From Pseudomonadota bacterium (GTDB taxonomy: Bacteria; Myxococcota_A; UBA9042; GCA-2863065), in assembly GCA_005776725.1 (NCBI GenBank), contig SXOO01000082.1, forward strand, positions 1 through 46,052: a stretch of 46,052 bases of DNA, in the 5' to 3' direction. Under the pieces are notes generated by a model. It saw nothing but the letters and a program-made list of their open reading frames with translations, did no database searches and was not told the DNA's origin. Each line of letters opens with the position of its first letter. Within the stretch, counting starts at the first letter, position 1. Below, in pieces: positions 32,818-40,969 of this stretch. The translations under genes and the position numbers were made by a program.

Positions 32818-33996
32818 TCACCCCCATGCCGAATCCTGAACGGCACTCCAAGAGACGACGTCCGCCGCCGTCCGACGCTGGCTGACGTCGCCCCCATACA
32901 CGAGACGCCGTTCAACCTTCGCGGGCAAGGGCCCGACGCCGGGAGCCTCGAACGCCGTGAGGTGGGCGAAGAACTCCGCCTGCACTGTGGCGCCCGACTT
33001 GCACTCGACGGCGATGAGGTCGTCGGCGGCACGCTCGATGAGCAGGTCGATCTCAGCGCCTCGTGTTTGGCGATAGTGGAAGAGCTGAGCCGGCAATCCC
33101 TGGTTTCGTCGCGCCTTCAACACCTCGGCGGCGACCCACGACTCGAAGATCGCGCCGCGAAGGGGGTGCAGCCGGAGTTGGTTTGGATCACGGATGCCGA
33201 GCAGCCAGCAGACGAGCCCGGTGTCGACGAAGTGGAGCTTCGGCGCTTTGACGAGCTGTTTCCGCAGGTTACGCGTCCAGGCGGGGACTCGATGGCAGAG
33301 GTACGAGGCCTCCAGCACGGCGAGCCAGCCCTTGGCCGTGGGCTGCGACACGCCGGCGTCGGCGCCCAGGTCGGATAGGTTGAGCTCCTGACCGGTCCGA
33401 GCCGCGGCGAGCTTCAGAAAGGTCGTGAACGCGGTGAGGTCCTGGATGTTCTGAATGGCGCGGACGTCGCGCTGTACATAAGTCGTGACGTAGTCCGCGA
33501 TCCACTGGCCGGCCGGAATATCCCGATCGTAGATCCGGGGGTAGCCGCCCGCCCACACGAGAGGCCAGAGCGACTGCCCCGCCCCCGGAAAGAGCCGAAC
33601 CTCGTCGAGAGACAGCGGCAAGAGTTCGAGGACCGCCGTTCTACCCGCCAGGCTCTGCGACACGGCTGCGGTGAGTGCCAGGTTCTGCGAGCCGGTGAGG
33701 ATGAAGCGCCCCGGACGCGGGTCGGCGTCGACGAGCTCTTGCAGATAGCTGAGCAGGCCCGGGACGTGCTGGACCTCGTCAAATATGGCGCCGTCTGGGT
33801 AGTCTCGGAGGAAGCTGCGGGGGTCGCTGCTCGCGTACTCCCGGACGTCGACTGGTTCGAAAGACACCCGGGGCAGGTCGGGAAACACCGACACGCAGAG
33901 CGTGGACTTACCCGCCTGCCGAGGCCCCGTAATCGTGACCACGGGATAGTGGCGGGCGCATCTCCGAAGGAAGCCAGCAGCGCGTCTCTCAATCAT
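32818..33996 (-). CDS. AAA_14/DUF4143 ATPase
   Basis: A 392-residue ATPase of the AAA_14-DUF4143 type. Walker A is GPRQAGKST (24-32), Walker B is GAIFDEVQ (69-75), and TGSQNLAL is the sensor region. The C-terminal half (about 190-370) contains DUF4143-like AARTGQELNLSDLGADAGV with a winged-helix-like pattern, KLHFVDTGLVCWLLGI and the tail PDxK-like motif GAEIDLLIE ... AVECKSG, which in this family resembles a nuclease fold of uncertain activity. These ATPases are common in accessory regions and some are linked to toxin-like or defence roles, but no function is established. The ATG at 33996 starts the family pattern IERRAAGFLRR. An AT-rich palindrome lies 31 bp upstream. The gene sits inside a split M15-like gene. 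Confidence 0.86.
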   Translation of the reverse strand: MIERRAAGFLRRCARHYPVVTITGPRQAGKSTLCVSVFPDLPRVSFEPVDVREYASSDPRSFLRDYPDGAIFDEVQHVPGLLSYLQELVDADPRPGRFILTGSQNLALTAAVSQSLAGRTAVLELLPLSLDEVRLFPGAGQSLWPLVWAGGYPRIYDRDIPAGQWIADYVTTYVQRDVRAIQNIQDLTAFTTFLKLAAARTGQELNLSDLGADAGVSQPTAKGWLAVLEASYLCHRVPAWTRNLRKQLVKAPKLHFVDTGLVCWLLGIRDPNQLRLHPLRGAIFESWVAAEVLKARRNQGLPAQLFHYRQTRGAEIDLLIERAADDLIAVECKSGATVQAEFFAHLTAFEAPGVGPLPAKVERRLVYGGDVSQRRTAADVVSWSAVQDSAWG

Positions 33997-34026
33997 GTTC
34001 GCAGGATAGCCCCGCTCTGCATGAAC

Positions 34027-34043
34027 TCAAAATCCGATTTTGA
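34027..34043. promoter_or_regulatory. AT-rich 17-bp palindrome upstream of the AAA_14 ATPase gene
   Basis: TCAAAATCCGATTTTGA has perfect 8-bp arms around one central base. It lies 31 bp before the ATPase start in otherwise GC-rich DNA. This is where an autoregulator or a promoter-proximal operator would sit. Similar half-sites occur at 31154-31164 and 31324-31334. Confidence 0.55.
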
Positions 34044-34132
34044 ATCCGTGCAGGTCCGGCAAGGGCGGGCGTTACGGCGAGCGCCGCGACGTCGATAGGG
34101 CCAGCCCTCCGGGAATCCGGTATAGGTGGACG

Positions 34133-35060
34133 ATGACGCTCTCGCGATTCGCGGTCCTCTCGTTCCTGCTGGCCTGTGGCGAGACCACGAGCGGTGTCGC
34201 CGTGTCCTCGGCGTCGTGGGACACCCAGAGCGCCGGCGAGGGCCGGTAGAACCCGCGAACGCCCCTGGGTCGTGATGGCCAGAGAGGGCACCGGCGCCTA
34301 CACCGGCGACCTCGCGGACGGCGCCTGTTCGAACCTCGACTTCGCATCCGACTCTGACGTCGCCTGCTTCCCACCCACCCAGAACGCAGCCTTCCAAGGC
34401 AACCTGGTCCACTACGCGCTCACCGAGCCGCTCCCCCCGAACTCGACGGCCACTATCGAGGTCATCCCGGCGGCAGGGGTTGACGTCAGCCTCTTCGTCT
34501 ACACCACGGCGACGACGTCCTTCTTCGTGCCGCCTTATGTCCCGTCCGTCTCGGTCTGCGAAGCCTCGTACTCGACCGCGGCAGGCAACCCCGGCGCCAG
34601 CGAGTGGATCACCGTCACCAACCCAACTGGGAGCTCGTACAACGTCTTCTTCTCGGTCGCGGGCCCAGCCGGAGTTACCGCGGGTGCCTTCACCGTCAAG
34701 GTCACGGTGGAGACGGCCGAGCCCCACTGCCCGGACTCGCTCCCTGGCTCCTCCGGCCTCGCGGCCTGGCCGACCGGCGTGACCAAGCTCACGCTCATGG
34801 GCACGACCAGCACTGGGAGCGGGAACTTGAGTGCGGGCGCGTGTACCAGCCTCGACTTCGCGTGGGACTCCTCGAACGCCTGCTTCCCCGCCACACAATC
34901 GGACCTCTTCGAGGGAACCACCTCTTCTACGCCCTCGCCGCTCCGGTCCCCGCCAACAAGTCCGTCACCATCGAGCTCAGCCCCGGCCCTCAGGCCGACT
35001 TCGCCCTCTACGCCTACCGGACGGGCAGCACGTCCTCCTATGCGACCTCTGACGTCAGTA
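34133..35060 (+). pseudogene. Frameshifted lipoprotein gene with duplicated domain
   Basis: Begins with an intact lipoprotein signal (MTLSRFAVLSFLLACGET, lipobox LLAC, ATG at 34133 after GGTGG) but hits a stop at 34249. The homologous reading continues in another frame from about 34270 (GDLADGACSNLDFASDSDVACF; LVHYALTEPLPPNSTATIEV) and after about 34916 returns to the first frame (LFYALAAPVPANKSVTIELSP). Two copies of one domain are visible: SLDFAWDSSNACFPATQ in the second mirrors the first. The text then breaks into unrelated sequence near 35060. Two frameshifts and a truncation make this a dead gene; the domain resembles the beta-sandwich repeats of myxobacterial surface lipoproteins. Confidence 0.72.
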
Positions 35061-35389
35061 GCCCTGCCAAGGCGCGGTGCCGTTCAGGACCGCGTCGTGA
35101 AACAGGATCATGTCGAGGACGCCCGGCCCTTTGGCGAAACGTCTCTCGTGCCCGCCCGGCACCTCTCGGTGACGCACCGGTAGGCCGAGCCCTTCGAGCG
35201 CTTGGCGAAAGTCGCGATGTCCCGCCGGTACCCGTCGCGAGTGCTCGTCAAGAGGTTGATGGCCTGAAGGGAGCCCGCGTTGAGGCGATTCGCCTGCTGC
35301 CGGAACGCCGGTAGCAGCCCGCTCACAGACGCCTGTTCCGTCGCGACCTTCACGGGCGGTCGCTCCGCGATCGGGTCCGCCGGCCTCGC
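35055..35389 (-). pseudogene. Frameshifted relic, possibly alpha/beta-hydrolase (esterase) C-terminus
   Basis: Two overlapping minus-strand frames together read INLLTSTRDGYRRDIATFA and then, in the other frame, LEGLGLPVRHREVPGGHE and FAKGPGVLDMILFHDAVL before a stop at 35055. GLPVRHREVPGGHE resembles the region around the catalytic His of alpha/beta-hydrolases (HxxPGGHE). The frame change lies near 35200. It adjoins the M15-like N-terminal relic. The family is a guess; a frameshifted fragment is well supported. Confidence 0.4.
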
Positions 35390-35572
35390 GCGGTCGATGA
35401 CGGGGTCGAGGACGTCGGTCGCGATGCGCCGCAGCCCATCCCAAGTTGCGGCCTGACGCGGGGTGTTGTCGACGACTCCCGTGAGCCGCGCCCAGGTCTC
35501 GCCGCACTCGATGAGGTCGCGAAATCGAAGGTGACGTGAGCAGGTGGCGTCGAGGTGGGTTTGGTGCATCAT
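35390..35572 (-). pseudogene. Relic: N-terminal part of an M15-like protein
   Basis: From the ATG at 35572 about 61 codons read RHLRFRDLIECGETWARL, VDNTPRQAATWDGLRRI and ATDVLDPVID, the N-terminal part of the same M15-like family whose C-terminal part is at 31928-32110. After residue 61 homology stops and the unrelated esterase-like relic follows. The ATG is doubled (ATGATG). The start is 59 bp from the divergent helicase gene, so their promoters overlap. Confidence 0.5.
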
Positions 35573-35630
35573 CGCGCTTCAGGTACTCGTCCACCTCGCG
35601 TGAGTCGAGCGTTTGCAGACGTGAGGCGCG

Positions 35631-38600
35631 ATGACGGGACGGTGCCGGCGGTGTGAACCAAACGAGATTGCGGCCACGCCGTATCTCTCGACAGCACTAA
35701 CGCTCTGTTTCGTGAACGTCGACGCGACTGGTCGCCCGCGAGTCACGCTCTACAGCCGCCGGCATTTCGCGACGTGGTCCGAGGCGAGTCGAGCCGAGCA
35801 GATTGACCTGCTCGACGTTCTTGATCGCGTTCGTGCCGGACTGGCTGGACAAGACGAGACGAGCACTTGGGCCATGCGGTCCGACTTGGCTTTGGGGACC
35901 GGAGCGGGTTCGGAACACTTTGAGATTGCGCTTGTTCCCGGAGAGCGAGTCCCCAAAGTCGCGCGAAGTGAACGGCCCGCACGGCTCGTGACCGGTGGCG
36001 AAGACGACCCCTTCTCACGTCACATACTGCCGCTCATCGACCGTGCCGAGCGAGTCGCGATTCTGGCGGCGTTCGTTCAGGACTCCGGGCTTCGGGTGCT
36101 CTATCCACACCTCGTTGGCGCGCTGCAGCGCGGCGCGCGCGTCTCGCTACTCACCGGTGACTACCTGGAGATCACGCAGGCGGCGGCGCTGGCGCGGCTG
36201 CTGGACATGGCACAGGTCCAGAACACCGGGACCGACGACGACGACGCTTCTGCCAGCACCAGCTGGTCGGCCCCCCAAGGACTCATCGAGACCCGAGTCT
36301 TCCAGGTCGCGATGCGCCACTTCGGCGCGTCCTCGTTTCACCCGAAGTCCTGGCGCTTCGAGGGGGACGGGTTCGCGACGGCCTTCGTCGGCAGCAGCAA
36401 CCTCTCCTCGACGGCGCTCGGGTCGGGGCTCGAGTGGAACCTGCGGGTCGACCGCGACCGAGATTCGAAGGCGTATGGCGAGATCGCCGCCGCCTTTGAC
36501 CGCCTGTGGGCCGTCGCGACGCCACTGACACCCGGTTGGCTGGACGACTACGCCAAGCGCGCGCGAGAACGACCAGCCACGCTCCCCACCGGCGACGCCG
36601 AGCCCGACTCCTGGCCACCACCCGAGCCGCACGTCGTGCAGCGCGAAGCCCTCAAAGCGCTAGCGAAGGCGCGACGGGAGGGGCGACGACGCGCCGTGGT
36701 CGTGCTCGCGACCGGTCTCGGGAAGACGTGGCTCTCGGCCTTCGACTTCGCCGCGGTGGAGATCGAACTCGGCCGCCGACCGCGGCTCCTCTTCGTCGCG
36801 CACCGCCGTGAGCTGCTAAACCAGGCCGCCGGGACCTTTCGCCGGCTGCTGGGTCCATTCGCACGCGTCGGCTGGTTTCTGGAGGACCAGGGCGAGCTGA
36901 CCGCGGATCTGGTCTTCGCCTCGGTCGCCAAGCTCGCCCGGGATTCGGCACTCGCGCGCCTCCGAGCGGAGCGCTTCGACTATGTCGTCATCGACGAGGT
37001 CCATCACGCCGCCGCGGCGTCTTACCGCCGCATTCTGGGCGCCCTCGATGCCGGCTTCGTCCTCGGGCTCACCGCGACCCCCGACCGTGCCGACAGTGCC
37101 GACATCCTGGGCCTCTTCGACGACAACCTGTCTTATGAGGCCGGGATCAAGCGCGGGATCGACGAGCAGAAGCTGGTGCCCTTCCACTACTTCGGGGTGA
37201 AGGACGACATCGACTACGACAACATCCCGTGGCGGAATCGACGCTTCGATCCGAATGCCCTGGCCGCCGCCGCTCAGACAGAAGCCCGGATGGAGACGCT
37301 GTGGCGTTCCCTCAGCCAGTGGCCTGGCAAGCGGACGCTGATCTTCGCATGCAGCGTCCCGCACGCGCTCTTCGTGCGGGATTGGCTGCGTGCCCGTGAA
37401 ATGCGCGTGTCGTGCATCTTCTCCGCGCTGGGCTCCGATGATCGAGATGGCTCCTTGCGCGCGTTGGCCGGCGGCGAGCTGGACGCCGTGGTCTCGGTCG
37501 ACATCCTGAACGAAGGCGTCGACCTCCCGAGCGTCGACCGCATCGTCATGCTGCGCCCCACCGAGTCGTCGGTGGTCTTCCTGCAGCAGCTCGGCCGCGG
37601 TCTCCGGAGCGCCGAGGGTAAGTCCGGCGTTACCGTCGTCGACTTCGTGGGCAACCACCGCGTCTTCGTCGAGCGCCTCCGAACGCTGATGAGCGCGGCG
37701 AGCGGCGAGTCGGCACCGCTCAGCCAGTTTCTGAGAACCGCAGGCAGCTGGAGTCTGCCCGGTGGCTGCTCGGTCGAGCTCGAGCTCGAAGCGAAGGACC
37801 TCCTGGCCACCTTGACTCGGGTGAGCGGAGCCGACGAGGTCGAGTCCCGGTATCAGGACCTCGCCGCCACCCGCGGGGCGAACGACGACCCCTCGCAGCG
37901 CCCCACGCCGGGCGAGCTCCTTCGGCTCGGCTATCTCCCCTCCCGAATCCGGGAGCGCCACGGCGCGTGGTTCAACTGGGTGGCGCTCCAGGGGCACCTG
38001 AATGAGAGCGAACGTCGCGTTCATGCCACGGCGGGCGCGTTCCTCCGAGAGCTCGAGACGACGCCGATGACCAAGAGCTTCAAGATGGTCACGATGCAGG
38101 CGCTCGTCGAACAAGGCGGGCTCGTTCGCGGCGCCCCCATCGAGCAGCTCGTGGCGCGCTCCTTCGAGATCGTTCAGCGCTCACCGGCGCTTATGGGCGA
38201 CCTCCCGGACGAGCTTCGCCAGCCGCCGGCCGGGCCCGCCGAGCGGCACAAGCAAGTCCAGTACTGGATGAAGAACCCGATCGCTGCTTGGACTGGCAAA
38301 GACACCACGGGCCGCCCGTGGTTTCGAGTCGACGGCGAGGCGTTCCGCTCACTCGTGCCCGTCGACCTCGCGGACGAACCCGCGTTCTCCGGGATGGTCT
38401 GGGAGCTCATCGACCTCCGGCTCGCGGAGTACCGACGGCGGCGGGACCGCGTCTCGGCAGAATCAGCCTCCGAGTTCGTATGCAAGGTCACCTGGAATCG
38501 CCGAGACCCAATCATCAAGCTCCCCGATCGCGCACGAGCCTACCTGCCGGACGGCGAGGTCGAGGTACGTCTGCCCGACCACAAGACGTGGGTCTTCCGT

Positions 38601-39932
38601 TTCTCGAAGGAGTTCTGCAACGTCGCCTGGCCTGCCGGCGCCGAACCCAATAACCGTCTGGGCGACCTCCTTCGGCGCTGGTTTGGACCGTCGGCGGGCC
38701 AGCCGGGGACGGCGTTCCAGGTGCGTTTCCAAGTCCACGCAGGCGTGCTCTCCGTCGCTCCCGAAGGGCTCGTCCGCGCGCAGCGTGGTGCGTGGCGGCG
38801 GCTCACGGGCTACCCCGAGCTCCGCGCGGCCGCAGGCGCCGTCGGCGGCCGCGTCGACACACCCGAAGGCGCTGACGTTTGGCTGCCGCTCACGACCGCG
38901 CACGTGGATGCGTTCGCCGTCCGAATCTCGGGCAAGTCCATGGGTGGGGGAAAGGCGCCGCTGAGAGACGGCGACTGGGCCGTGTTTCGCCCCGCGCGAG
39001 AGTCCACACTGTCGTCATTGCGGAGCCGAGTCGTGTTCGTGGAACGGAGCCACGATGGCGGCGCGAGCTATCACGTGAAGCGACTCGTCACGGCTGAGGG
39101 CAGCACCGGGTTGCGCTTCGTGTCGGACAACCCCAACGGCCCCTCTTTCGACGCCTCCGAGGCGGCGCTCCCCATCGCCGTGCTCGAAGAGTCCTTCCGC
39201 CCTGACGAGCTTGGCCCTGCGCGCGGCGCTGACCTGAGCCCGTCCGCGCTGGGAGCCCACTTCGGGCTCGTGGAGCCGGTCCTCGAGTCGGGCCGATACC
39301 ACGGCCATCTCATCGTAATCATTGATGGCGAAGGGTCGCTCCGGGCACCCGACCGTTTGACCTACGCTGGCCAGAACAGCCCCGCCGAGACCGCGTTCGT
39401 GTTCGAACGCCGCGGGGACGACACGCTGACATCGCTGGGCGTCGCACGGCAGGTGGAGGGCACGGCGGAGTGGACCCTACCGGAGGTCGACTTCCTTACG
39501 TGGCGACGCCTGGGGGCGTCTCGAACGGCCTCTCGGCCCACGCCGGAGCCCCTTGCACGACGCGCTCGAGAGTTGGTCGAGAGGGCGCTGGGACTCATCG
39601 GTATTGGCGGCGTCATCAGCCGTTCCACTGGAACGACGGCGTCGCTGACAGGGCAAACGTCGCAGGGCGGGATGGTCCTCACGAGCACGGCTGAAGGGGC
39701 CACGTCGCGTTCGGTCTCTCTGGCAGATCTCGCGTGGGTGCTCGCCGCTGCTGACGACGCGAGCACGATGGGCGGCGAAGTGGACGAAAACCGCGTCAAT
39801 CAGCTGCGCTATCTGCCTGGCACTCCGGAGGAATCGACCCGCTGGATTGACACCGGCTGGGCCATCGCGATTTGGAAGGAGACCGAAGCTCGCGGGCGCC
39901 GCCTCACCCCCCCGCCCGACCCAGACCCTTGA
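35631..39932 (+). CDS. HIT-like/PLD nuclease/DEVH helicase/S24-like multidomain protein
   Basis: A 1433-residue predicted defence effector. Residues about 5-120 look like a HIT domain: CRRCEPNEIAA is followed by RRHFATWSEASRAEQIDLLDVLDRVRAG, but where a HIT enzyme has its His triad this protein reads GAGSEHFEIALVPGE, so it is probably inactive. Residues about 135-300 are a PLD-type nuclease, HPKS ... VGSSNLSS (237-260). A superfamily-2 helicase follows: Walker A ATGLGKT (360-366), DEVH (455-458), TATPDR (481-486), DILNEGVDLP, and QQLGRGLRS (652-660). The region 700-1050 is not recognised. Residues about 1085-1160 resemble S24/LexA peptidases: SGKSM with a GDW strand and a Lys in VKRL. The last 250 residues are unknown. 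The start is ATG 35631 with a weak GAGG. The gene is intact, unlike its neighbours. Confidence 0.83.
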   Translation: MTGRCRRCEPNEIAATPYLSTALTLCFVNVDATGRPRVTLYSRRHFATWSEASRAEQIDLLDVLDRVRAGLAGQDETSTWAMRSDLALGTGAGSEHFEIALVPGERVPKVARSERPARLVTGGEDDPFSRHILPLIDRAERVAILAAFVQDSGLRVLYPHLVGALQRGARVSLLTGDYLEITQAAALARLLDMAQVQNTGTDDDDASASTSWSAPQGLIETRVFQVAMRHFGASSFHPKSWRFEGDGFATAFVGSSNLSSTALGSGLEWNLRVDRDRDSKAYGEIAAAFDRLWAVATPLTPGWLDDYAKRARERPATLPTGDAEPDSWPPPEPHVVQREALKALAKARREGRRRAVVVLATGLGKTWLSAFDFAAVEIELGRRPRLLFVAHRRELLNQAAGTFRRLLGPFARVGWFLEDQGELTADLVFASVAKLARDSALARLRAERFDYVVIDEVHHAAAASYRRILGALDAGFVLGLTATPDRADSADILGLFDDNLSYEAGIKRGIDEQKLVPFHYFGVKDDIDYDNIPWRNRRFDPNALAAAAQTEARMETLWRSLSQWPGKRTLIFACSVPHALFVRDWLRAREMRVSCIFSALGSDDRDGSLRALAGGELDAVVSVDILNEGVDLPSVDRIVMLRPTESSVVFLQQLGRGLRSAEGKSGVTVVDFVGNHRVFVERLRTLMSAASGESAPLSQFLRTAGSWSLPGGCSVELELEAKDLLATLTRVSGADEVESRYQDLAATRGANDDPSQRPTPGELLRLGYLPSRIRERHGAWFNWVALQGHLNESERRVHATAGAFLRELETTPMTKSFKMVTMQALVEQGGLVRGAPIEQLVARSFEIVQRSPALMGDLPDELRQPPAGPAERHKQVQYWMKNPIAAWTGKDTTGRPWFRVDGEAFRSLVPVDLADEPAFSGMVWELIDLRLAEYRRRRDRVSAESASEFVCKVTWNRRDPIIKLPDRARAYLPDGEVEVRLPDHKTWVFRFSKEFCNVAWPAGAEPNNRLGDLLRRWFGPSAGQPGTAFQVRFQVHAGVLSVAPEGLVRAQRGAWRRLTGYPELRAAAGAVGGRVDTPEGADVWLPLTTAHVDAFAVRISGKSMGGGKAPLRDGDWAVFRPARESTLSSLRSRVVFVERSHDGGASYHVKRLVTAEGSTGLRFVSDNPNGPSFDASEAALPIAVLEESFRPDELGPARGADLSPSALGAHFGLVEPVLESGRYHGHLIVIIDGEGSLRAPDRLTYAGQNSPAETAFVFERRGDDTLTSLGVARQVEGTAEWTLPEVDFLTWRRLGASRTASRPTPEPLARRARELVERALGLIGIGGVISRSTGTTASLTGQTSQGGMVLTSTAEGATSRSVSLADLAWVLAAADDASTMGGEVDENRVNQLRYLPGTPEESTRWIDTGWAIAIWKETEARGRRLTPPPDPDP

Positions 39933-40170
39933 ACACATGCTCCCGATGCCAGCTCGCGTAGTCGCCGAGCACGGACGGGTAGCCGGCCTGCGGGCGCCGT
40001 AACGACTTGCCCGAGAGGTCCAGGAGCGCCATGCACACGGGGCCCGAGCCGGTCAGGCGTGCCGAGACTTGGATGCGGAGGTGGGCGCTCACGCTGAGCG
40101 CTCCGCAGTCGAAGGCTTTGTGGTGCACCGTGTAGAGACAGAGGCCGTTGTCCTCGTCCTCTTCGTGGAA
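39904..40170 (-). pseudogene. Relic: C-terminal HNH domain of a restriction endonuclease
   Basis: An open frame whose last ~88 codons read DNGLCLYTVHHKAFDCGAL, HLRIQVS, LRRPQAGYP and WHREHVFKG. This matches the C-terminal HNH portion of restriction endonucleases in which NGLaLc-lHHkaFD-G and WH---VF are typical (e.g. modification-dependent HNH enzymes). The first ~42 codons of the frame (up to 40296) lack homology, and the N-terminal specificity domain is absent. The 3' end overlaps the helicase gene's 3' end by 29 bp, convergent. Confidence 0.65.
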
Positions 40171-40255
40171 AATGGGCCCCTGCGTGCGTGGGACGTCGCC
40201 GGCGACCGGCCGGGCGGTGCGCCCGGGGGAGAGGCCCCTGGCGACCACCTTCGCG

Positions 40256-40354
40256 TCACGCCCAAGGGCCGACGAGCCAGAGCGCCAGCGCTCCAAGAAG
40301 CTTGGCGCCCACTGAGACGCCCGTGTGCACGGCTGCGTTGATGAAGTTCTCCAT
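40256..40354 (-). pseudogene. Relic: N-terminal 32 codons of an MscS-type channel
   Basis: ATG 40354, with GGAGAAG about 7 bases upstream, starts MENFINAAVHTGVSV, GAKLLGALALWLVG and then a stop. This is the first transmembrane helix of MscS-family mechanosensitive channels, cut just after the position where the family continues GRW. The rest of the channel is absent; the HNH relic follows. Too short to be functional, though it keeps a ribosome binding site. Confidence 0.55.
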
Positions 40355-40456
40355 GGTCTACTTCTCCGGCTTCGAGGTCATGGTGGTCGGGACGGCCCGC
40401 ACGGGGAGGGCGCGCACCCACCGGGACGGCCCGCGCGGCGCTCACGATCAGGTTCA

Positions 40457-40476
40457 ACGCCCGTGATGACGGGCGT
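40457..40476. repeat. Perfect hairpin, 8-bp stem and 4-base loop
   Basis: ACGCCCGTGATGACGGGCGT is a perfect inverted repeat (stem ACGCCCGT, loop GATG). It lies between the MscS and DCC relics and could be the terminator of a minus-strand transcript, but no T-run follows on either strand. Confidence 0.4.
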
Positions 40477-40603
40477 GCGGTCGCGCGGGTCGGGTCGGAT
40501 GGTGCGAAGGGCAGCGTTGGGTCACCCGAGGCGGTGGCCGAGTGAAGCCGCCGAAGCCGCGGCGGGGAATGCGGCGCGAAGGCAGCGGGCCCGGGCCGTC
40601 ACG

Positions 40604-40804
40604 TCAGCCGTGTTCCGGTGCGAGCAGCGACTTCTGCGGCACCTTGCACGTGCCGTCCGGGTTACAGCGGCCGGTGAGGCGCAGCCGGTTCTTTGCGAAG
40701 AGGTGGTAGCCGAGCTCCAGCAGGTGCGAGATCCCGAACCACCTGGAGATGGCCACGAGCCGCCGGAACCCGACTGCGGCGTAGAGGTGTCGAAACACCT
40801 CCAC
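40604..40804 (-). pseudogene. Relic: C-terminal part of a DCC-family (DUF393) protein
   Basis: A 66-codon frame from a GTG at 40804: EVFRHLYAAVGFRRLV, RWFGISHLLELGYHLFAKNR, LRLTGRCNPDG. It matches the C-terminus of the DCC thiol-disulfide oxidoreductase family (pattern ly---A-NRyrl-GRc). The N-terminal DxxCxxC half is missing upstream; a frame continues a few codons but without the motif. It is best read as a 5'-truncated remnant. Confidence 0.5.
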
Positions 40805-40969
40805 ACGGCAGCGGAGCTCGGGGAAACGCTGCCCCGGTCTGGCGCAGCATGCGCCGTCAGGCCGGCTCGACGACCCCGCCCTTCCTCAATACTCTGAGGC
40901 CATGCTATTCGATGTCTGCCTGCACGCGGTCCGCCCGGCATTGCCCCACGCCGCCTGGGTGCCCAGCTC

